Below, piece by piece: positions 23,373-32,672 of a DNA stretch of 64,000 nt (its first letter is position 1; each line of letters opens with the position of its first letter). Under the pieces are notes generated by a model. The model saw only the letters and a program-made list of their open reading frames with translations, searched no databases and was not told the DNA's origin. The DNA comes from Actinomadura luteofluorescens (GTDB lineage Bacteria; Actinomycetota; Actinomycetes; Streptosporangiales; Streptosporangiaceae): assembly GCF_013409365.1 (NCBI RefSeq), contig NZ_JACCBA010000001.1, positions 3,782,001 to 3,846,000 of the forward strand, given 5' to 3'. Position numbers and translations under genes: made by a program.

Positions 23373-25196
23373 ATGCAGAACAGCCCCAAGGCCCCCGAGC
23401 CGCGCTGGTGCTCGTGCCGCGTGCCCGACGTCAGCCGCAGGCAGGTCCTCGGCGGCCTCACCGCCGCGAGCGCGCTCGCCCTGGCCGGATGGCCCGGGTC
23501 CGCGCGGGCCGCGGCCCCCGGCCGCTCCGTGACGATCACCGTCATGGGCACGTCCGACCTGCACAGCCATGCCGTCGACTGGGACTACTACAAGGACGCC
23601 GAGTACACCGACGCCGGCGGCAACGTGGTCGGGCTGGCGCGCGTGTCCAGCCTGGTGAACCGGATCCGCGCCGCCCGCGGGCGCGACCGCACCCTGCTCT
23701 TCGACGCGGGCGACACCGTCCAGGGCACCCCGCTCGGCTTCTACTACGCCTCCGTCGAGCCGATCACGACGACGGGCGGGATCCACCCGATGGCGCGGCA
23801 GATGAACGCCGTCGGCTACGACGCCGTGGCCCTCGGCAACCACGAGTTCAACTACGGCCTCCCGTTCCTGAACCGGTGGATCGAGCAGATGGACGCGCCG
23901 GTGCTCGCCGCCAACGCCGTCCGCGCGGGCACCCGCCGCCCCGCCTACCGGCCGTACATGATCAAGACGATGCGGGTGCACGGCTTCCCGCCGATCCGCG
24001 TCGGGCTGCTCGGCCTCACCAACCCGGGCGTGGCGATCTGGGACAAGGCGAATGTCTCCGGCAAGCTCGACTTCCTGGACCTGGTGGAGACGGCGCGGCG
24101 CTGGGTGCCGGTCATCCGCGCGAAGGGCGCCGACGTCGTCGTCGTCAGCGCCCACTCCGGCGACAGCGGCACCTCGTCCTACGGCGACGCCCTGCCCGTC
24201 GAGAACGCCGCCGCCCTGGTCGCCGAGCAGGTCCCGGGCATCGACGCCATCCTGTTCGGGCACGCGCACCTGGAGATCCCCGAGCGGTTCGTCACCAACA
24301 AGGCCACCGGCCGGACGGTCGTGATGAGCGAGCCGAAGTGCTGGGGCCAGCGCCTGTCGGTCTTCGACCTCACCCTCGTCCACGAGCGGGGCCGCTGGAA
24401 GGTCACCGGCAAGTCGGCGACGACCGTGAACAGCAACACGGTCGAGGAGGACCCCGCGCTCGTCGCCCTCGTCAAGGAGCAGCACGACGCGGTGGTCGCC
24501 TACGTCAACGAGGAGGTCGCCACCTCCACCGAGGAGATGTCGGCGGCGGAGTCGTGCTGGAAGGACACCGCGATCCTGGACTACGTCCACCAGGTGCAGA
24601 CCGCGAAGGTCAGGGAGGCGGTCGCGGGCACCGAGAACGCGTCCCTGCCGGTCGTCTCGATCGCCGCGCCCTTCAGCCGCGCCGCGACCTTCCCCGCCGG
24701 CAAGGTCACGATCCGCGACATCGCGGGCCTCTACATCTACGACAACACGCTGCTGGCGAGCATCCTGACGGGCTCCCAGATCAGGGCGTACCTGGAGTAC
24801 TCGGCCCGGTACTTCAAGCAGGTCGACCCCGGCGCCCCCGTCGACCCGGCCTCGTGGACGAACGCGAACAACCGTCCCGACTACAACTACGACCAGTTCT
24901 CCGGCGTCACCTACGACGTCGACATCGCCAAGCCCGAGGGCTCGCGCATCACCGGCCTCGCCTACGACGGCACGCCCGTCGCCGACGACCAGAAGTTCGT
25001 CGTCGCGGTCAACAACTACCGCCAGTCGGGCGGCGGCGGCTTCCCCCACATCGCCACCGCCCCGGTCGTCTACAACGCCCAGGTGGCGATCCGCGAGGCG
25101 ATCGTCGAGTACGCGTCCGCCGCGGGCACCATCGACCCCGCGACGTTCCACGTCGAGAACTGGAAGCTCGTCCGAAACGGCGCTCCAGTCTTCTAA
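23373..25196 (+). CDS. Tat-exported bifunctional metallophosphatase/5'-nucleotidase
   Basis: A 607-residue protein from ATG 23373. Residues 20-46 are a twin-arginine signal (VSRRQVLGGLTAASALALAG, ending ARA). The metallophosphoesterase domain has MGTSDLHSHAVDW, LLFDAGDTVQGTPLG, VALGNHEFNYG, VVVVSAHSGDSG and the late metal motif ILFGHAHLEIP. The C-terminal 5'-nucleotidase domain (about 380-600) has VVSIAAPFSR, ITGSQIRAYLEYS-like and VAVNNYRQSGGGGFPH. The family hydrolyses extracellular nucleotides, 2',3'-cyclic nucleotides or UDP-sugars, releasing phosphate. It ends convergently, overlapping the GlxA-type gene by 4 bases. It is possibly a phosphate-scavenging enzyme, but no PHO box was identified. 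Confidence 0.93.
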   Translation: MQNSPKAPEPRWCSCRVPDVSRRQVLGGLTAASALALAGWPGSARAAAPGRSVTITVMGTSDLHSHAVDWDYYKDAEYTDAGGNVVGLARVSSLVNRIRAARGRDRTLLFDAGDTVQGTPLGFYYASVEPITTTGGIHPMARQMNAVGYDAVALGNHEFNYGLPFLNRWIEQMDAPVLAANAVRAGTRRPAYRPYMIKTMRVHGFPPIRVGLLGLTNPGVAIWDKANVSGKLDFLDLVETARRWVPVIRAKGADVVVVSAHSGDSGTSSYGDALPVENAAALVAEQVPGIDAILFGHAHLEIPERFVTNKATGRTVVMSEPKCWGQRLSVFDLTLVHERGRWKVTGKSATTVNSNTVEEDPALVALVKEQHDAVVAYVNEEVATSTEEMSAAESCWKDTAILDYVHQVQTAKVREAVAGTENASLPVVSIAAPFSRAATFPAGKVTIRDIAGLYIYDNTLLASILTGSQIRAYLEYSARYFKQVDPGAPVDPASWTNANNRPDYNYDQFSGVTYDVDIAKPEGSRITGLAYDGTPVADDQKFVVAVNNYRQSGGGGFPHIATAPVVYNAQVAIREAIVEYASAAGTIDPATFHVENWKLVRNGAPVF

Positions 25197-26149
25197 CTCC
25201 GGGTCGCGCCGTCGGGGGCGAAGGCGCGGCGGTAGGCGGTCGGGGGGACGCCCACCGCCCGGGTGAAGTGGTGGCGGAGGTTGGCCGGGCTGCCGAGGCC
25301 GGAGCGCTCGGCGATCTCGCCGACGGGCAGGGACGTGGTCTCCAGGAGCTCGCGCGCGTGGTCGATGCGGATGCCGCGCAGCCAGGCCATGGGGGTCGTG
25401 CCGGTCGCGGCGTGGAAGCGGCGGATCAGCGTGCGGGTGGTGACGTTGGCGCGGCTCGCCAGGGCGGCGACGGTGAGCGGCTCGTGCAGGCGCCCGCGCG
25501 CCCAGTCGAGGAGCGGGCCCAGTTCGTCAGCGTCGGCCAGGGGGACGGCCGCGTCGATGTACTGGGCCTGGCCGCCGGGACGGTGCGCGGGCATCACGAG
25601 GCGCTTGGCCAGGGCGCTCGCGACGGCGGCGCCGTGGTCGTTGCGGACGACGTGCAGGCACAGGTCGAGCCCCGCGGCGGTGCCCGCGCTGGTCAGGACG
25701 TCGCCGTCGTCGATGTAGAGGACGGACGCGTCCACCAGGACCTCCGGGTAGCGGGCGGCCAGCTGGCCCGCGTGCATCCAGTGGGTGGTCGCCGGGCGAC
25801 CGTCCAGGAGGCCCGCGGCGGCGAGGACGAACGCCCCCGTGCACAGCGAGACGATGCGGGCGCCGTTGCCGTGCGCGGCGCGGACGGCGTCGACCAGGTC
25901 CGGCGGCTGCTCGTCGACGACGCTCGCGCAGGCGGGGACCACGACGGTGTCGGCTTCGGCGAGGGCGTCGAGACCGTACTCCGCCTGCGGGGCGAACCCG
26001 GCGGTGGTGCGGGTGCCGGGGGCGGCGCAGAGGCGGAAGTCGTACCAGGAGTCGGCGAGCCCGGGGCGCTCGTACCCGAACACCTCGCACGGGATCGCCA
26101 GCTCGAAGATCGGCACTCCTTCGGTGACCGCGACGGCGAGCGTGTGCAT
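25193..26149 (-). CDS. GlxA-family AraC-type transcriptional regulator (DJ-1/PfpI + HTH)
   Basis: A 318-residue protein from ATG 26149. The N-terminal DJ-1/PfpI-like domain (about 1-180) reads MHTLAVAVTEGVPIFELAIPCEVFG with a nucleophile-elbow Cys in IVSLCTGAFVLAAAGLLDGR and THWMHAGQLAARYP. The C-terminal double HTH (about 215-310) has LTVAALASRANVTTRTLIRRFHAATGTTPMAWL and LETTSLPVGEIAERSGLGSPANLRHHFTRAVGVPPTAYRRAF. This is the FtrA/GlxA class. It is divergent from the PLP-decarboxylase gene (72-base gap), which is the likely regulated target. Confidence 0.92.
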   Translation of the reverse strand: MHTLAVAVTEGVPIFELAIPCEVFGYERPGLADSWYDFRLCAAPGTRTTAGFAPQAEYGLDALAEADTVVVPACASVVDEQPPDLVDAVRAAHGNGARIVSLCTGAFVLAAAGLLDGRPATTHWMHAGQLAARYPEVLVDASVLYIDDGDVLTSAGTAAGLDLCLHVVRNDHGAAVASALAKRLVMPAHRPGGQAQYIDAAVPLADADELGPLLDWARGRLHEPLTVAALASRANVTTRTLIRRFHAATGTTPMAWLRGIRIDHARELLETTSLPVGEIAERSGLGSPANLRHHFTRAVGVPPTAYRRAFAPDGATRS

Positions 26150-26220
26150 GTCACTAATTTAGCGATGACGGTCACTTCTGCCACTTGGGGCGGGGACCGG
26201 GGCGCGCCAGGCTCGGACGC

Positions 26221-27645
26221 ATGGACGACTTCCCCTCTGGACGAGCCTCCTTCGACCCGCCTCCGGAGGCGGCCGAGCGCGTGTGGCGGCAGGTCGTCGA
26301 CCTGCTGCGGGACGAGCGCGAGCGGACCGCCGGCCGGGACGTGAGCGCGCCCGTGGACGTGGACGGGCTGCGAGCGGCGGTCGGCGCGTACGACTTCGCC
26401 CGTCCCGTCGCCGCCCGCGAGGCGGTCGACGGGGTCGCGGAGCTGCTGCGGGCGGCCACCGTCCACACCACGCATCCCCGCTACTTCGGGCTGTTCAACC
26501 CGGCGCCGACCCTGATGGGCGTGGTCGGAGAGACGCTCGCGGCGGCGTTCAACCCGCAGCTCGCCGCGTGGTCGCACGCGCCCGCCGCCGCGGAGATCGA
26601 GGCGCACCTGCTGCGCTTCCTCGGCGGTCGGCTCGGCCACCCGCCGGAACGGGTCGCCGGGTCGTTCACGAGCGGCGGCGCCGAGGCGAACCTGACGGCC
26701 GTGCTCCTGGCGCTCACCAGGACCTGGCCCGAGTACGGCGAGAAGGGGCTGCGCGCGCTGCCCGGCCGTCCGCTCCTGTACGCGTCGGCCGAGAGCCACC
26801 TGGCCTGGCTGAAGATCGCGCACGCCACCGGCATCGGCCGGGAGGCCGTCCGCCTCGTCCGGGCCGGGCCCGGGCTGCGGATGGAGGCCGCGCGGCTGGC
26901 GGAACTGGTCGCCGCCGACCGCGCACGCGGCGACCTGCCGTTCCTCGTCGTCGCGACGGCCGGCACGACCGGCGCCGGAGTGATCGACCCGCTGCACGAC
27001 CTGGCCGGCCTCTGCCAGGACCACGGGCTCCGCCTGCACGTGGACGCCGCCTACGGGGGCGCGGCCGCCCTGTCGGACCGGCTGCGCCCCGTCCTGGACG
27101 GCATCGAGCGCGCCGACTCGATCACGCTCGACGCGCACAAGTGGCTGAGCGTCCCGATGGGCGCGGGCGCGCTGCTCACCACCGACGCGGAGGGCCTCGC
27201 GGAGACCTTCAGGGTCACCACGTCCTACATGCCGGACGAGATCCAGGGCACCGTCGACCCCTACACGTCGAGCCAGCAGTGGTCGCGCCGGTTCATGGGC
27301 CTGAAGCTGTTCCTCAGCCTCGCCGTCGCGGGCCGCGCGGGCTACGCCGAGCAGCTCGAACGCGACGCCGGCCTGGCGGACGCGCTGCGCGAGGGGCTCG
27401 CCGCGACGGGCTGGAAGATCGTCAACGACACCCCGCTCCCCGTCGTCTGCTTCGCCGACCCCGGCGACGGAACGTGGGAGCGCCACGAGGCGCTCGCCCG
27501 CGCGGTGGTGGAGAGCGGGCGCGCGTGGATCAGCCCCGTCCGGCTGGACGGGCGCGCCGCCCTGCGCGCCTGCGTCATCAGCCACCGCACCGCGCTCGCG
27601 GACGTCGAGGACCTCGTCGACGCGGTGAACAAGGCGCGCACCTGA
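26221..27645 (+). CDS. PLP-dependent group II decarboxylase / aminotransferase-like enzyme
   Basis: A 474-residue protein from ATG 26221. It has the group II decarboxylase pattern: HPRYFGLFNPAPTLMGVVGETLAAAFNPQLAAW, GSFTSGGAEANLTAVLLAL (phosphate-binding), the SAESHLAWLKIAHATG region whose His stacks on PLP, ATAGTTGAGVIDPL, HVDAAYGGAAAL (Asp to the pyridine nitrogen) and the Schiff-base lysine in ITLDAHKWLSVPMG. This fits aromatic-L-amino-acid, glutamate or diaminobutyrate decarboxylase relatives; the substrate is not determinable. It is divergent from the GlxA-type regulator and 103 bases upstream of a BCCT transporter on the same strand, so an amine-related function is plausible. Confidence 0.9.
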   Translation: MDDFPSGRASFDPPPEAAERVWRQVVDLLRDERERTAGRDVSAPVDVDGLRAAVGAYDFARPVAAREAVDGVAELLRAATVHTTHPRYFGLFNPAPTLMGVVGETLAAAFNPQLAAWSHAPAAAEIEAHLLRFLGGRLGHPPERVAGSFTSGGAEANLTAVLLALTRTWPEYGEKGLRALPGRPLLYASAESHLAWLKIAHATGIGREAVRLVRAGPGLRMEAARLAELVAADRARGDLPFLVVATAGTTGAGVIDPLHDLAGLCQDHGLRLHVDAAYGGAAALSDRLRPVLDGIERADSITLDAHKWLSVPMGAGALLTTDAEGLAETFRVTTSYMPDEIQGTVDPYTSSQQWSRRFMGLKLFLSLAVAGRAGYAEQLERDAGLADALREGLAATGWKIVNDTPLPVVCFADPGDGTWERHEALARAVVESGRAWISPVRLDGRAALRACVISHRTALADVEDLVDAVNKART

Positions 27646-27748
27646 CGTCCGGCGGCCGGGACGCGGGGTTCCCCGAGCCGAAAGATTTTGCGAACGGATC
27701 GCCGCGCCGCGTAGCTGCACGGTGAACTTCCGGGCAGGACACCGGGCT

Positions 27749-29464
27749 ATGGAGAGGATCGAGCCCGAGCCCGGCGAGCGGGACGAGTACCCCGGCACCG
27801 AGCCCGTCAGCCTCGTCAAGCGCGGGCGCCCCCGTACCGACTGGATCGTCTACGGCGTCGCGGCCGTGCTGTCGGCCTCGTTCGTGATCTGGGGCGGGGC
27901 CGACACCGGCGGCCTCAGCTCGGCCGCGGAGGCGATGCTGGACTGGCTGCTGACGAACCTCGGCTGGCTGTTCGTCCTCGCCGCCACCGGCTTCGTGATC
28001 TTCTCGCTGTGGCTGGCGTTCAGCCGGTACGGGCGCATCCCCCTCGGCCGGGAGGGGGACGAGCCGGAGTTCCGCACCGTCTCGTGGGTCGCGATGATGT
28101 TCAGCGCGGGGATGGGCATCGGGCTGATGTTCTTCGGCGTGGCCGAGCCGCTCACCCACTTCGTCGAGCCGCCGCCCGGCACCGACCCGCCGCAGAGCGA
28201 GGCCGCGATCGAGACGGCCATGGCGACCACGATGTTCCACTGGACGCTGCACCCGTGGTCCATATACGCCGTGCTCGGCCTCGCGATCGGGTACAGCCAC
28301 TACCGCCGGGGGCGCAGCCAGCTGATCAGCTCGGCGTTCTTCCCGCTGCTCGGCCGCCGCGCCGACGGCCCGGCGGGCAAGGTCATCGACATCCTCGCGC
28401 TGTTCGCCACCCTGTTCGGCTCGGCCGCCTCGCTCGGCATCGGCGCGCTGCAGATCAGGACCGGGATGCAGGAGGCGGGCTGGATCTCCTCGCTCGGCAC
28501 CACCGTCCTCGTGCTGATCATCGTGGTGCTGACGGTCTGCTTCGTGGTGTCGGCGGTGTCGGGCGTCGCGCGCGGCATCCAGTGGCTGTCCAACACCAAC
28601 ATGGTGCTGGCCGTCGTGCTCGCCGTGTTCGTGTTCGTGGCCGGTCCGACCGTGTTCGTCCTGGAGCTGCTGCCCACCTCGCTCGGCGTCTACCTCCAGG
28701 ACTTCGGGCAGATGGCGTCCCGGTCCGGCGCGACCGGCGGCGCGCAGATGGAGGCGTTCCTGTCCAGCTGGACGATCTTCTACTGGGCGTGGTGGATCTC
28801 CTGGGCGCCGTTCGTCGGGATGTTCCTGGCCCGGATCAGCCGCGGCCGCACCATCCGGCAGTTCGTCGGCGGCGTCATCCTCGTACCGAGCGCGGTCAGC
28901 GTGGTCTGGTTCGCGATCTTCGGCGGGACGGCCATCGACCAGCAGCGCAAAGGCCTGAACCCGTTCGGGAACGGCACCGAGGAGCAGATCACTTTCAACG
29001 TCCTCGGCCACCTGCCCTGGGTGGCGGTGACCGCGGTCGTCGTCATGGTGCTCGTGGCGATCTTCTTCGTGTCCGGCGCGGACGCCGCGTCGATCGTCAT
29101 GGGCACGCTGTCGCAGCGCGGCTCGACCTCCCCGTCCCGCTGGGTCGTGATCTTCTGGGGCGCGATGACCGGCGGGGTCGCCGCGATCATGCTGGTGATC
29201 GGCGGGGACCGGGCCCTGAACGGCATCCAGAACATCACGTTCATCGGCGCGCTGCCGTTCGCGATCGTGCTGATCCTGCTGTGCGTCGCGCTGGCGAAGG
29301 ACGTGCGCTCCGACCCGATGATGCGCCGCCAGCACAAGGGCGCCGAGGTCCTGGAGGACGCCGTCATCGCCGGGGTCATCCGCCACAAGGGCGACTTCGA
29401 ACTCCAGATCAGGCCGTCCGCTCCGCAGAGCGCCGCCGGGGACGCGGAGGACCCGTCCCGCTGA
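27749..29464 (+). CDS. BCCT-family (betaine/carnitine/choline) transporter
   Basis: About 571 residues with 12 predicted membrane helices. ATG 27749 (MERIEPEPGERDEY) is preferred; GTG 27722 would add 9 residues without a ribosome site. Signatures: FSAGMGIGLMFFGVAEPLTHF, AMATTMFHWTLHPWSIYAVLGLAIGYSHYRRG, SLGIGALQI, the substrate-box tryptophans in SWTIFYWAWWISWAPFVGMFLARISRGRTIRQF, and FVSGADAASIVMGTLSQRG. The family imports quaternary ammonium compounds by Na+ or H+ coupling, often for osmoprotection. C-terminal residues after about 530 are charged and cytoplasmic. It may be expressed with the decarboxylase gene upstream. Confidence 0.93.
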   Translation: MERIEPEPGERDEYPGTEPVSLVKRGRPRTDWIVYGVAAVLSASFVIWGGADTGGLSSAAEAMLDWLLTNLGWLFVLAATGFVIFSLWLAFSRYGRIPLGREGDEPEFRTVSWVAMMFSAGMGIGLMFFGVAEPLTHFVEPPPGTDPPQSEAAIETAMATTMFHWTLHPWSIYAVLGLAIGYSHYRRGRSQLISSAFFPLLGRRADGPAGKVIDILALFATLFGSAASLGIGALQIRTGMQEAGWISSLGTTVLVLIIVVLTVCFVVSAVSGVARGIQWLSNTNMVLAVVLAVFVFVAGPTVFVLELLPTSLGVYLQDFGQMASRSGATGGAQMEAFLSSWTIFYWAWWISWAPFVGMFLARISRGRTIRQFVGGVILVPSAVSVVWFAIFGGTAIDQQRKGLNPFGNGTEEQITFNVLGHLPWVAVTAVVVMVLVAIFFVSGADAASIVMGTLSQRGSTSPSRWVVIFWGAMTGGVAAIMLVIGGDRALNGIQNITFIGALPFAIVLILLCVALAKDVRSDPMMRRQHKGAEVLEDAVIAGVIRHKGDFELQIRPSAPQSAAGDAEDPSR

Positions 29465-29473
29465 GGACCCCGG

Positions 29474-30298
29474 TCACACGATCGGGCGCCCGGTCCTGAT
29501 GCGGCGGCGGACGTCGCGGAGGTAGAGGTTGAAGGGGAACTCGCGGGCCGGGCGGGGCAGGGCCCGGTTGCCCGCCGCCAGCACGCGGACGAAGCGGTCG
29601 AAGCGCGCCTGGTCGCGGGGCGTCCACGGGAGGCCGAGCTCGTCGCGGAACGGCTCGGGCAGGAAGCCGAGCGTCAGGAAGCGGTGGAACCGGCCGAACG
29701 TCCAGTGGACGGGGGCGGGCAGGAACCGCATCCCGGCGAGGTCGCGCAGGTAGCCGCGGGTGACGTCGTCCATCTCGATCTTCGACAGGCCCGCCCGCCA
29801 GTAGTCCTCGAAGGCGTCCCGGTCGGGCGGCCACATGTCCTCGGTGACCTGCAGCGTGGTGCCGAAGCGGGCGCCGTGCCGGTACAGGTCGGCGGCCTGG
29901 TCCGGCGACGGCCTCCCGTACAGCGTCGTGTAGATCATCTCGATGCCCACGTAGAGGCACGCGGCGACCCACAGCTGGAGTTCGCGGTCGAACGCGTTGT
30001 AGGCGACGGGCTCCTTCGCGCGGACGTGCCGGTGCGCGCGGTTCACCTCGCGGCGCATCGCCTCGCGCTCGGTCTCGGTGCCGAGCATGGCGACGGCGAT
30101 GTAGCTGAGCGTGGTGCGGGCGCGCTTGAGCGGATGCCTGTCGACGCGGCCGCTGTCGACCGTGCTCTCGGCGACGCCGTGCCCGATCGGGAGACGGGAG
30201 AGCTGCATGACGACGTTGGCCGCAGCGGCGGCCAGGGCCACCCCGCTGATCGAGTCCAGGACGATCTTCGGCGGCGTGCCCTCAACGGTCGCGGTCAT
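29474..30298 (-). CDS. DUF2236 / MpaB-type oxygenase family protein
   Basis: A 274-residue protein from ATG 30298 (ggaggt upstream); a longer open frame to 30337 lacks a good start. Characteristic sequence: SISGVALAAAAANVVMQLSRLPIGHGVAEST, RHPLKRARTTLSYIAVAMLGTETERE, VNRAHRHVRAKEPVAYNAFDRELQLWVAACLYVG (with the RxxVxxxHxxV heme-binding-type histidines) and a Leu/Phe-rich C-terminus. The family is named after fungal MpaB and includes latex-clearing protein relatives; members are heme b-dependent oxygenases. The substrate is unknown. It is convergent with BCCT (9-base gap). A 12-base palindrome at 30380 lies upstream. Confidence 0.85.
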   Translation of the reverse strand: MTATVEGTPPKIVLDSISGVALAAAAANVVMQLSRLPIGHGVAESTVDSGRVDRHPLKRARTTLSYIAVAMLGTETEREAMRREVNRAHRHVRAKEPVAYNAFDRELQLWVAACLYVGIEMIYTTLYGRPSPDQAADLYRHGARFGTTLQVTEDMWPPDRDAFEDYWRAGLSKIEMDDVTRGYLRDLAGMRFLPAPVHWTFGRFHRFLTLGFLPEPFRDELGLPWTPRDQARFDRFVRVLAAGNRALPRPAREFPFNLYLRDVRRRIRTGRPIV

Positions 30299-30379
30299 GC
30301 CGGCCCCACCTCCGTACGGGCTCGCGCCTGCGCCCACGATTGATACAACGAGTCGAATTTCGTCTCACTGTGCCATCGT

Positions 30380-30391
30380 AAGTGCGCACTT
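30380..30391. promoter_or_regulatory. Perfect 12-base palindrome upstream of the DUF2236 gene
   Basis: aagtgcgcactt is self-complementary and extended imperfectly by ttgc/gtaa flanks. It lies 82 bases above the ATG at 30298 and downstream (in transcription) of the PEP-mutase-like gene's stop. DUF2236 genes are often controlled by TetR regulators with such sites, but no regulator gene is adjacent. Confidence 0.5.
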
Positions 30392-30450
30392 GCAAGGCGG
30401 GCCCGCACGGAGGCCGGGGTCAGGCGACCCCTGCCGCGCGGCCGACCAGG

Positions 30451-31182
30451 TCAGGCGTAGGGGTTCTCCTTCGCCAGGACGCGGCCCGCGAACTCCTTCA
30501 GCGAGTCCAGGGCGCGCAGGTACGGCATCGGGCCGTAGGAGACGCGAGCGACGCCCATCTCCGCCAGCTCCGCGAGCGAGGTGCCCGGGAAGTTGTTCGC
30601 GTTGACCGGGCCCGGAATCCCCTTGACCAGGGCCGGGACGGCGTCCGGCGGCGCCGTGATCGGGTACACGCAGTCGGCGCCGGCCTCCAGGTACAGCCGG
30701 CCCCGCGCGATCGCGTCCTCGACCGGGTCCGGGACCTTGGCGACGAACACGTCGGCCCGGGCGTTGATCACCAGGGCGTCCCCGGCCGCCTCCCGGACGG
30801 CCGCGATGTACTCCGCCTGGGCCTCCGGCGCGGCCAGTTCCCCGGCATAGGTGTCCTCCAGGTTGCAGCCGGCCGCTCCGATGGCCAGCAGCCGCTCGAC
30901 CAGCTCACCGGGCCGCAGCCCGTACCCCGCCTCGGCGTCCACGGTGACGGGGACGGTCGCAGCGCGGATCACGCGTCCCGCGGCGGCGAACATCTCCTCC
31001 ACGGGCGCGCCCTCGTGGTCGGGGTAGCCGAGCATGGCGGCCACGGCGGCGCTCGCGGTGGCGAGCGCCGGGAACCCGGCCTCCTGGACGATCTTCGCGC
31101 TCCCCGCGTCCCAGACGTTGGGCAGCAGCAGCGGGTCACCCGGGCGGTGCAGGTCCCTCAGGAGTGCGGCGTTGTCGGTCAT
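30451..31182 (-). CDS. Isocitrate lyase / phosphoenolpyruvate mutase family protein
   Basis: A 243-residue protein from ATG 31182 with aaggag 7 bases upstream. The TIM-barrel shows PLLLPNVWDAGSAKIVQEAGFPALATASAAVA, VPVTVDAEAGYG (metal-binding acids), AAGCNLEDTYAGEL, LVINARADVFVA and PGPVNANNFPGTSLAELAEMGVARVSYGP. The KKCGH-type catalytic cysteine motif of true isocitrate/methylisocitrate lyases is absent. It therefore belongs with the oxaloacetate-decarboxylase / PEP-phosphonomutase-like branch of uncertain substrate. It is single and divergent from the esterase at 31310. Confidence 0.88.
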   Translation of the reverse strand: MTDNAALLRDLHRPGDPLLLPNVWDAGSAKIVQEAGFPALATASAAVAAMLGYPDHEGAPVEEMFAAAGRVIRAATVPVTVDAEAGYGLRPGELVERLLAIGAAGCNLEDTYAGELAAPEAQAEYIAAVREAAGDALVINARADVFVAKVPDPVEDAIARGRLYLEAGADCVYPITAPPDAVPALVKGIPGPVNANNFPGTSLAELAEMGVARVSYGPMPYLRALDSLKEFAGRVLAKENPYA

Positions 31183-31309
31183 CTTCGTCTCCTTCCTTCG
31201 ACAGTAGGAACGGAGGACCGGGCCGCGGTGTGACACCCGGCCCGGCGGCCCCGTCCCGGCCATGGGTTAGCGTCGAGCTGATCATCCGCTTGCGACGAGG
31301 GAGTACGCG

Positions 31310-32338
31310 ATGCAGCCGTGGTCCGCCGATCTCGCCGGCCGCCTCGAAGAGCACGTCGTCGGCAGCGAGCTGCTGCGCGGCAACCCGCTGGACGACCCGC
31401 ACGAACGGCCGGTACTGGTGTACGTACCGCCCGGCTACGACGACGAACCGGACCGCCGCTACCCCAGCGTCTACGTGATCACCGGGTTCACCGGGCACGT
31501 CGGGATCTGGCGCAACCGGATGCCGTACCGGCGGCCGTTCCCCGAGACCGCCGACGCGGTGTTCGCCTCCGGGGAGGCCCCGCCCGCGATCGTGGTGTTC
31601 GTGGACGCCTGGACGGCTCACGGCGGCAGCCAGTTCGTCGACTCCCCCGGCACGGGCCGCTACCACTCCTACATCTGCGACGAGATCGTCCCGTGGGTGG
31701 ACGGCCACTACCGGACGCTCGACGCGCCCGGGCACCGGGCGATCAGCGGCAAGTCCAGCGGCGGCTACGGCGCGATGATCACGCCGATGCTCCGTCCCGA
31801 CCTGTTCGGCGCGCTCGCCACGCACGCCGGCGACGCCCTGTTCGAGTACTGCTACCTGACCGAGTTCCCCAAGTGCGTCCGGCACCTGCGCAAGTACGAC
31901 GGCGACATCGGGCGCTGGTGGGACGACTTCAGGAGCCGCACCTCCTTCACCAAGCCCGAGGACATGGAGCTGCTCAACATCCTCGGCATGGCGCTGTGCT
32001 ACTCCGCGCGCGAGGACGGCACGGCCGAGCTGCCGTTCGACCCGGTCACCGGCGTGCTCCGCCCGGAGGTGTGGGACCGCTGGCTCGCCTGGGACCCGGT
32101 GCGGATGGTCCCGGAGCACGCCGAGGCGATGCGCTCGCAGCGGGCGATCTGGATCGACGGCGGCACGCGCGACGAGTGGTACCTCGACATCGGCGCGCAG
32201 GCGTTCCACCGGGCGCTGCTCGACGCCGGCGTCGCCGAGGACGCGATCCACTTCGAGCTGTTCGACGCCGGCCACGGCGGCATCGACTACCGCTACCCCC
32301 TGGCGCTGTCCTGGCTCTGCCACCGCATCGCCCCCTGA
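31310..32338 (+). CDS. Alpha/beta-hydrolase esterase (esterase D / Fes-like fold)
   Basis: A 342-residue protein from ATG 31310. It shows PVLVYVPPGYDDEPDRRYPSVYVITGFTG, the nucleophile elbow AISGKSSGGYGAM, the oxyanion/active-site histidine in FELFDAGHGGIDYRYP and an acid in IWIDGGTRDEWYLDIG. It fits the putative-esterase (esterase D / antigen 85-like) fold used by S-formylglutathione hydrolases and ferric-siderophore esterases. It has no signal peptide, so it is cytoplasmic. The transcript ends in a perfect hairpin at 32397. Substrate is unknown. Confidence 0.87.
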   Translation: MQPWSADLAGRLEEHVVGSELLRGNPLDDPHERPVLVYVPPGYDDEPDRRYPSVYVITGFTGHVGIWRNRMPYRRPFPETADAVFASGEAPPAIVVFVDAWTAHGGSQFVDSPGTGRYHSYICDEIVPWVDGHYRTLDAPGHRAISGKSSGGYGAMITPMLRPDLFGALATHAGDALFEYCYLTEFPKCVRHLRKYDGDIGRWWDDFRSRTSFTKPEDMELLNILGMALCYSAREDGTAELPFDPVTGVLRPEVWDRWLAWDPVRMVPEHAEAMRSQRAIWIDGGTRDEWYLDIGAQAFHRALLDAGVAEDAIHFELFDAGHGGIDYRYPLALSWLCHRIAP

Positions 32339-32396
32339 TCCCCACCCGGGCGGGCCGGGCGTCTCAACGCGCGCGCCGCCCCCGTGGTTCCCTGCC

Positions 32397-32432
32397 GGAC
32401 GGGCCGGGCCGATCCATCGGCCCGGCCCGTCC
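32397..32432 (+). terminator. Terminator hairpin after the esterase gene
   Basis: A perfect 17-base stem (32397-32413 with 32416-32432) around a 2-base loop, 59 bases past the esterase stop. Very stable; no U-tract. Confidence 0.75.
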
Positions 32433-32484
32433 GCGCTGCTCCGCCACGGAATTCCATTGGTTTCAGCGACACATTCCACAGAAT

Positions 32485-32516
32485 TGAAAATCCAGAACTA
32501 AATGGATTTATTGACA
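32485..32516 (+). promoter_or_regulatory. Promoter-like element A upstream of the M4 peptidase gene
   Basis: An AT-rich block in a G+C-rich context: tgaaaatccag (32485-32495), six variable bases, atggat, three bases, then a consensus -35 ttgaca (32511-32516) continued by cc. The aaatcca and tggattt parts form an inverted repeat. The same block, with identical spacing, recurs at 36729-36760. No convincing -10 hexamer follows at 17-18 bases. The transcript leader would be about 130 bases and contains the palindrome at 32549. Confidence 0.6.
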
Positions 32517-32548
32517 CCTTTCTCGAACCAGGGTGCACTTCGGGTCAG

Positions 32549-32562
32549 CTCATCCGGATGAG
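32549..32562. promoter_or_regulatory. Perfect 14-base palindrome in the M4 peptidase leader
   Basis: ctcatccggatgag is fully self-complementary. It lies 33 bases downstream of the ttgaca box and 111 bases before the GTG start, near the expected transcription start, so an operator is possible. The remaining 32339-32672 gap holds no gene. Confidence 0.45.
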
Positions 32563-32672
32563 TCCCCCATCCAAACCCCCCGCCGGGCGGGCGGCGGTAC
32601 CTGGAGCGCTCTTACAAGGGCCTCCGCGTGCCCACCCCCTCCGCCCGTCCGGCACGTGGAAGGAGCACCCCC

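Noticed and set aside
23318..26344. 1008-residue rightward frame across the nucleotidase and the GlxA gene
   Set aside because: It crosses two real genes on opposite strands and has shadow-frame composition.
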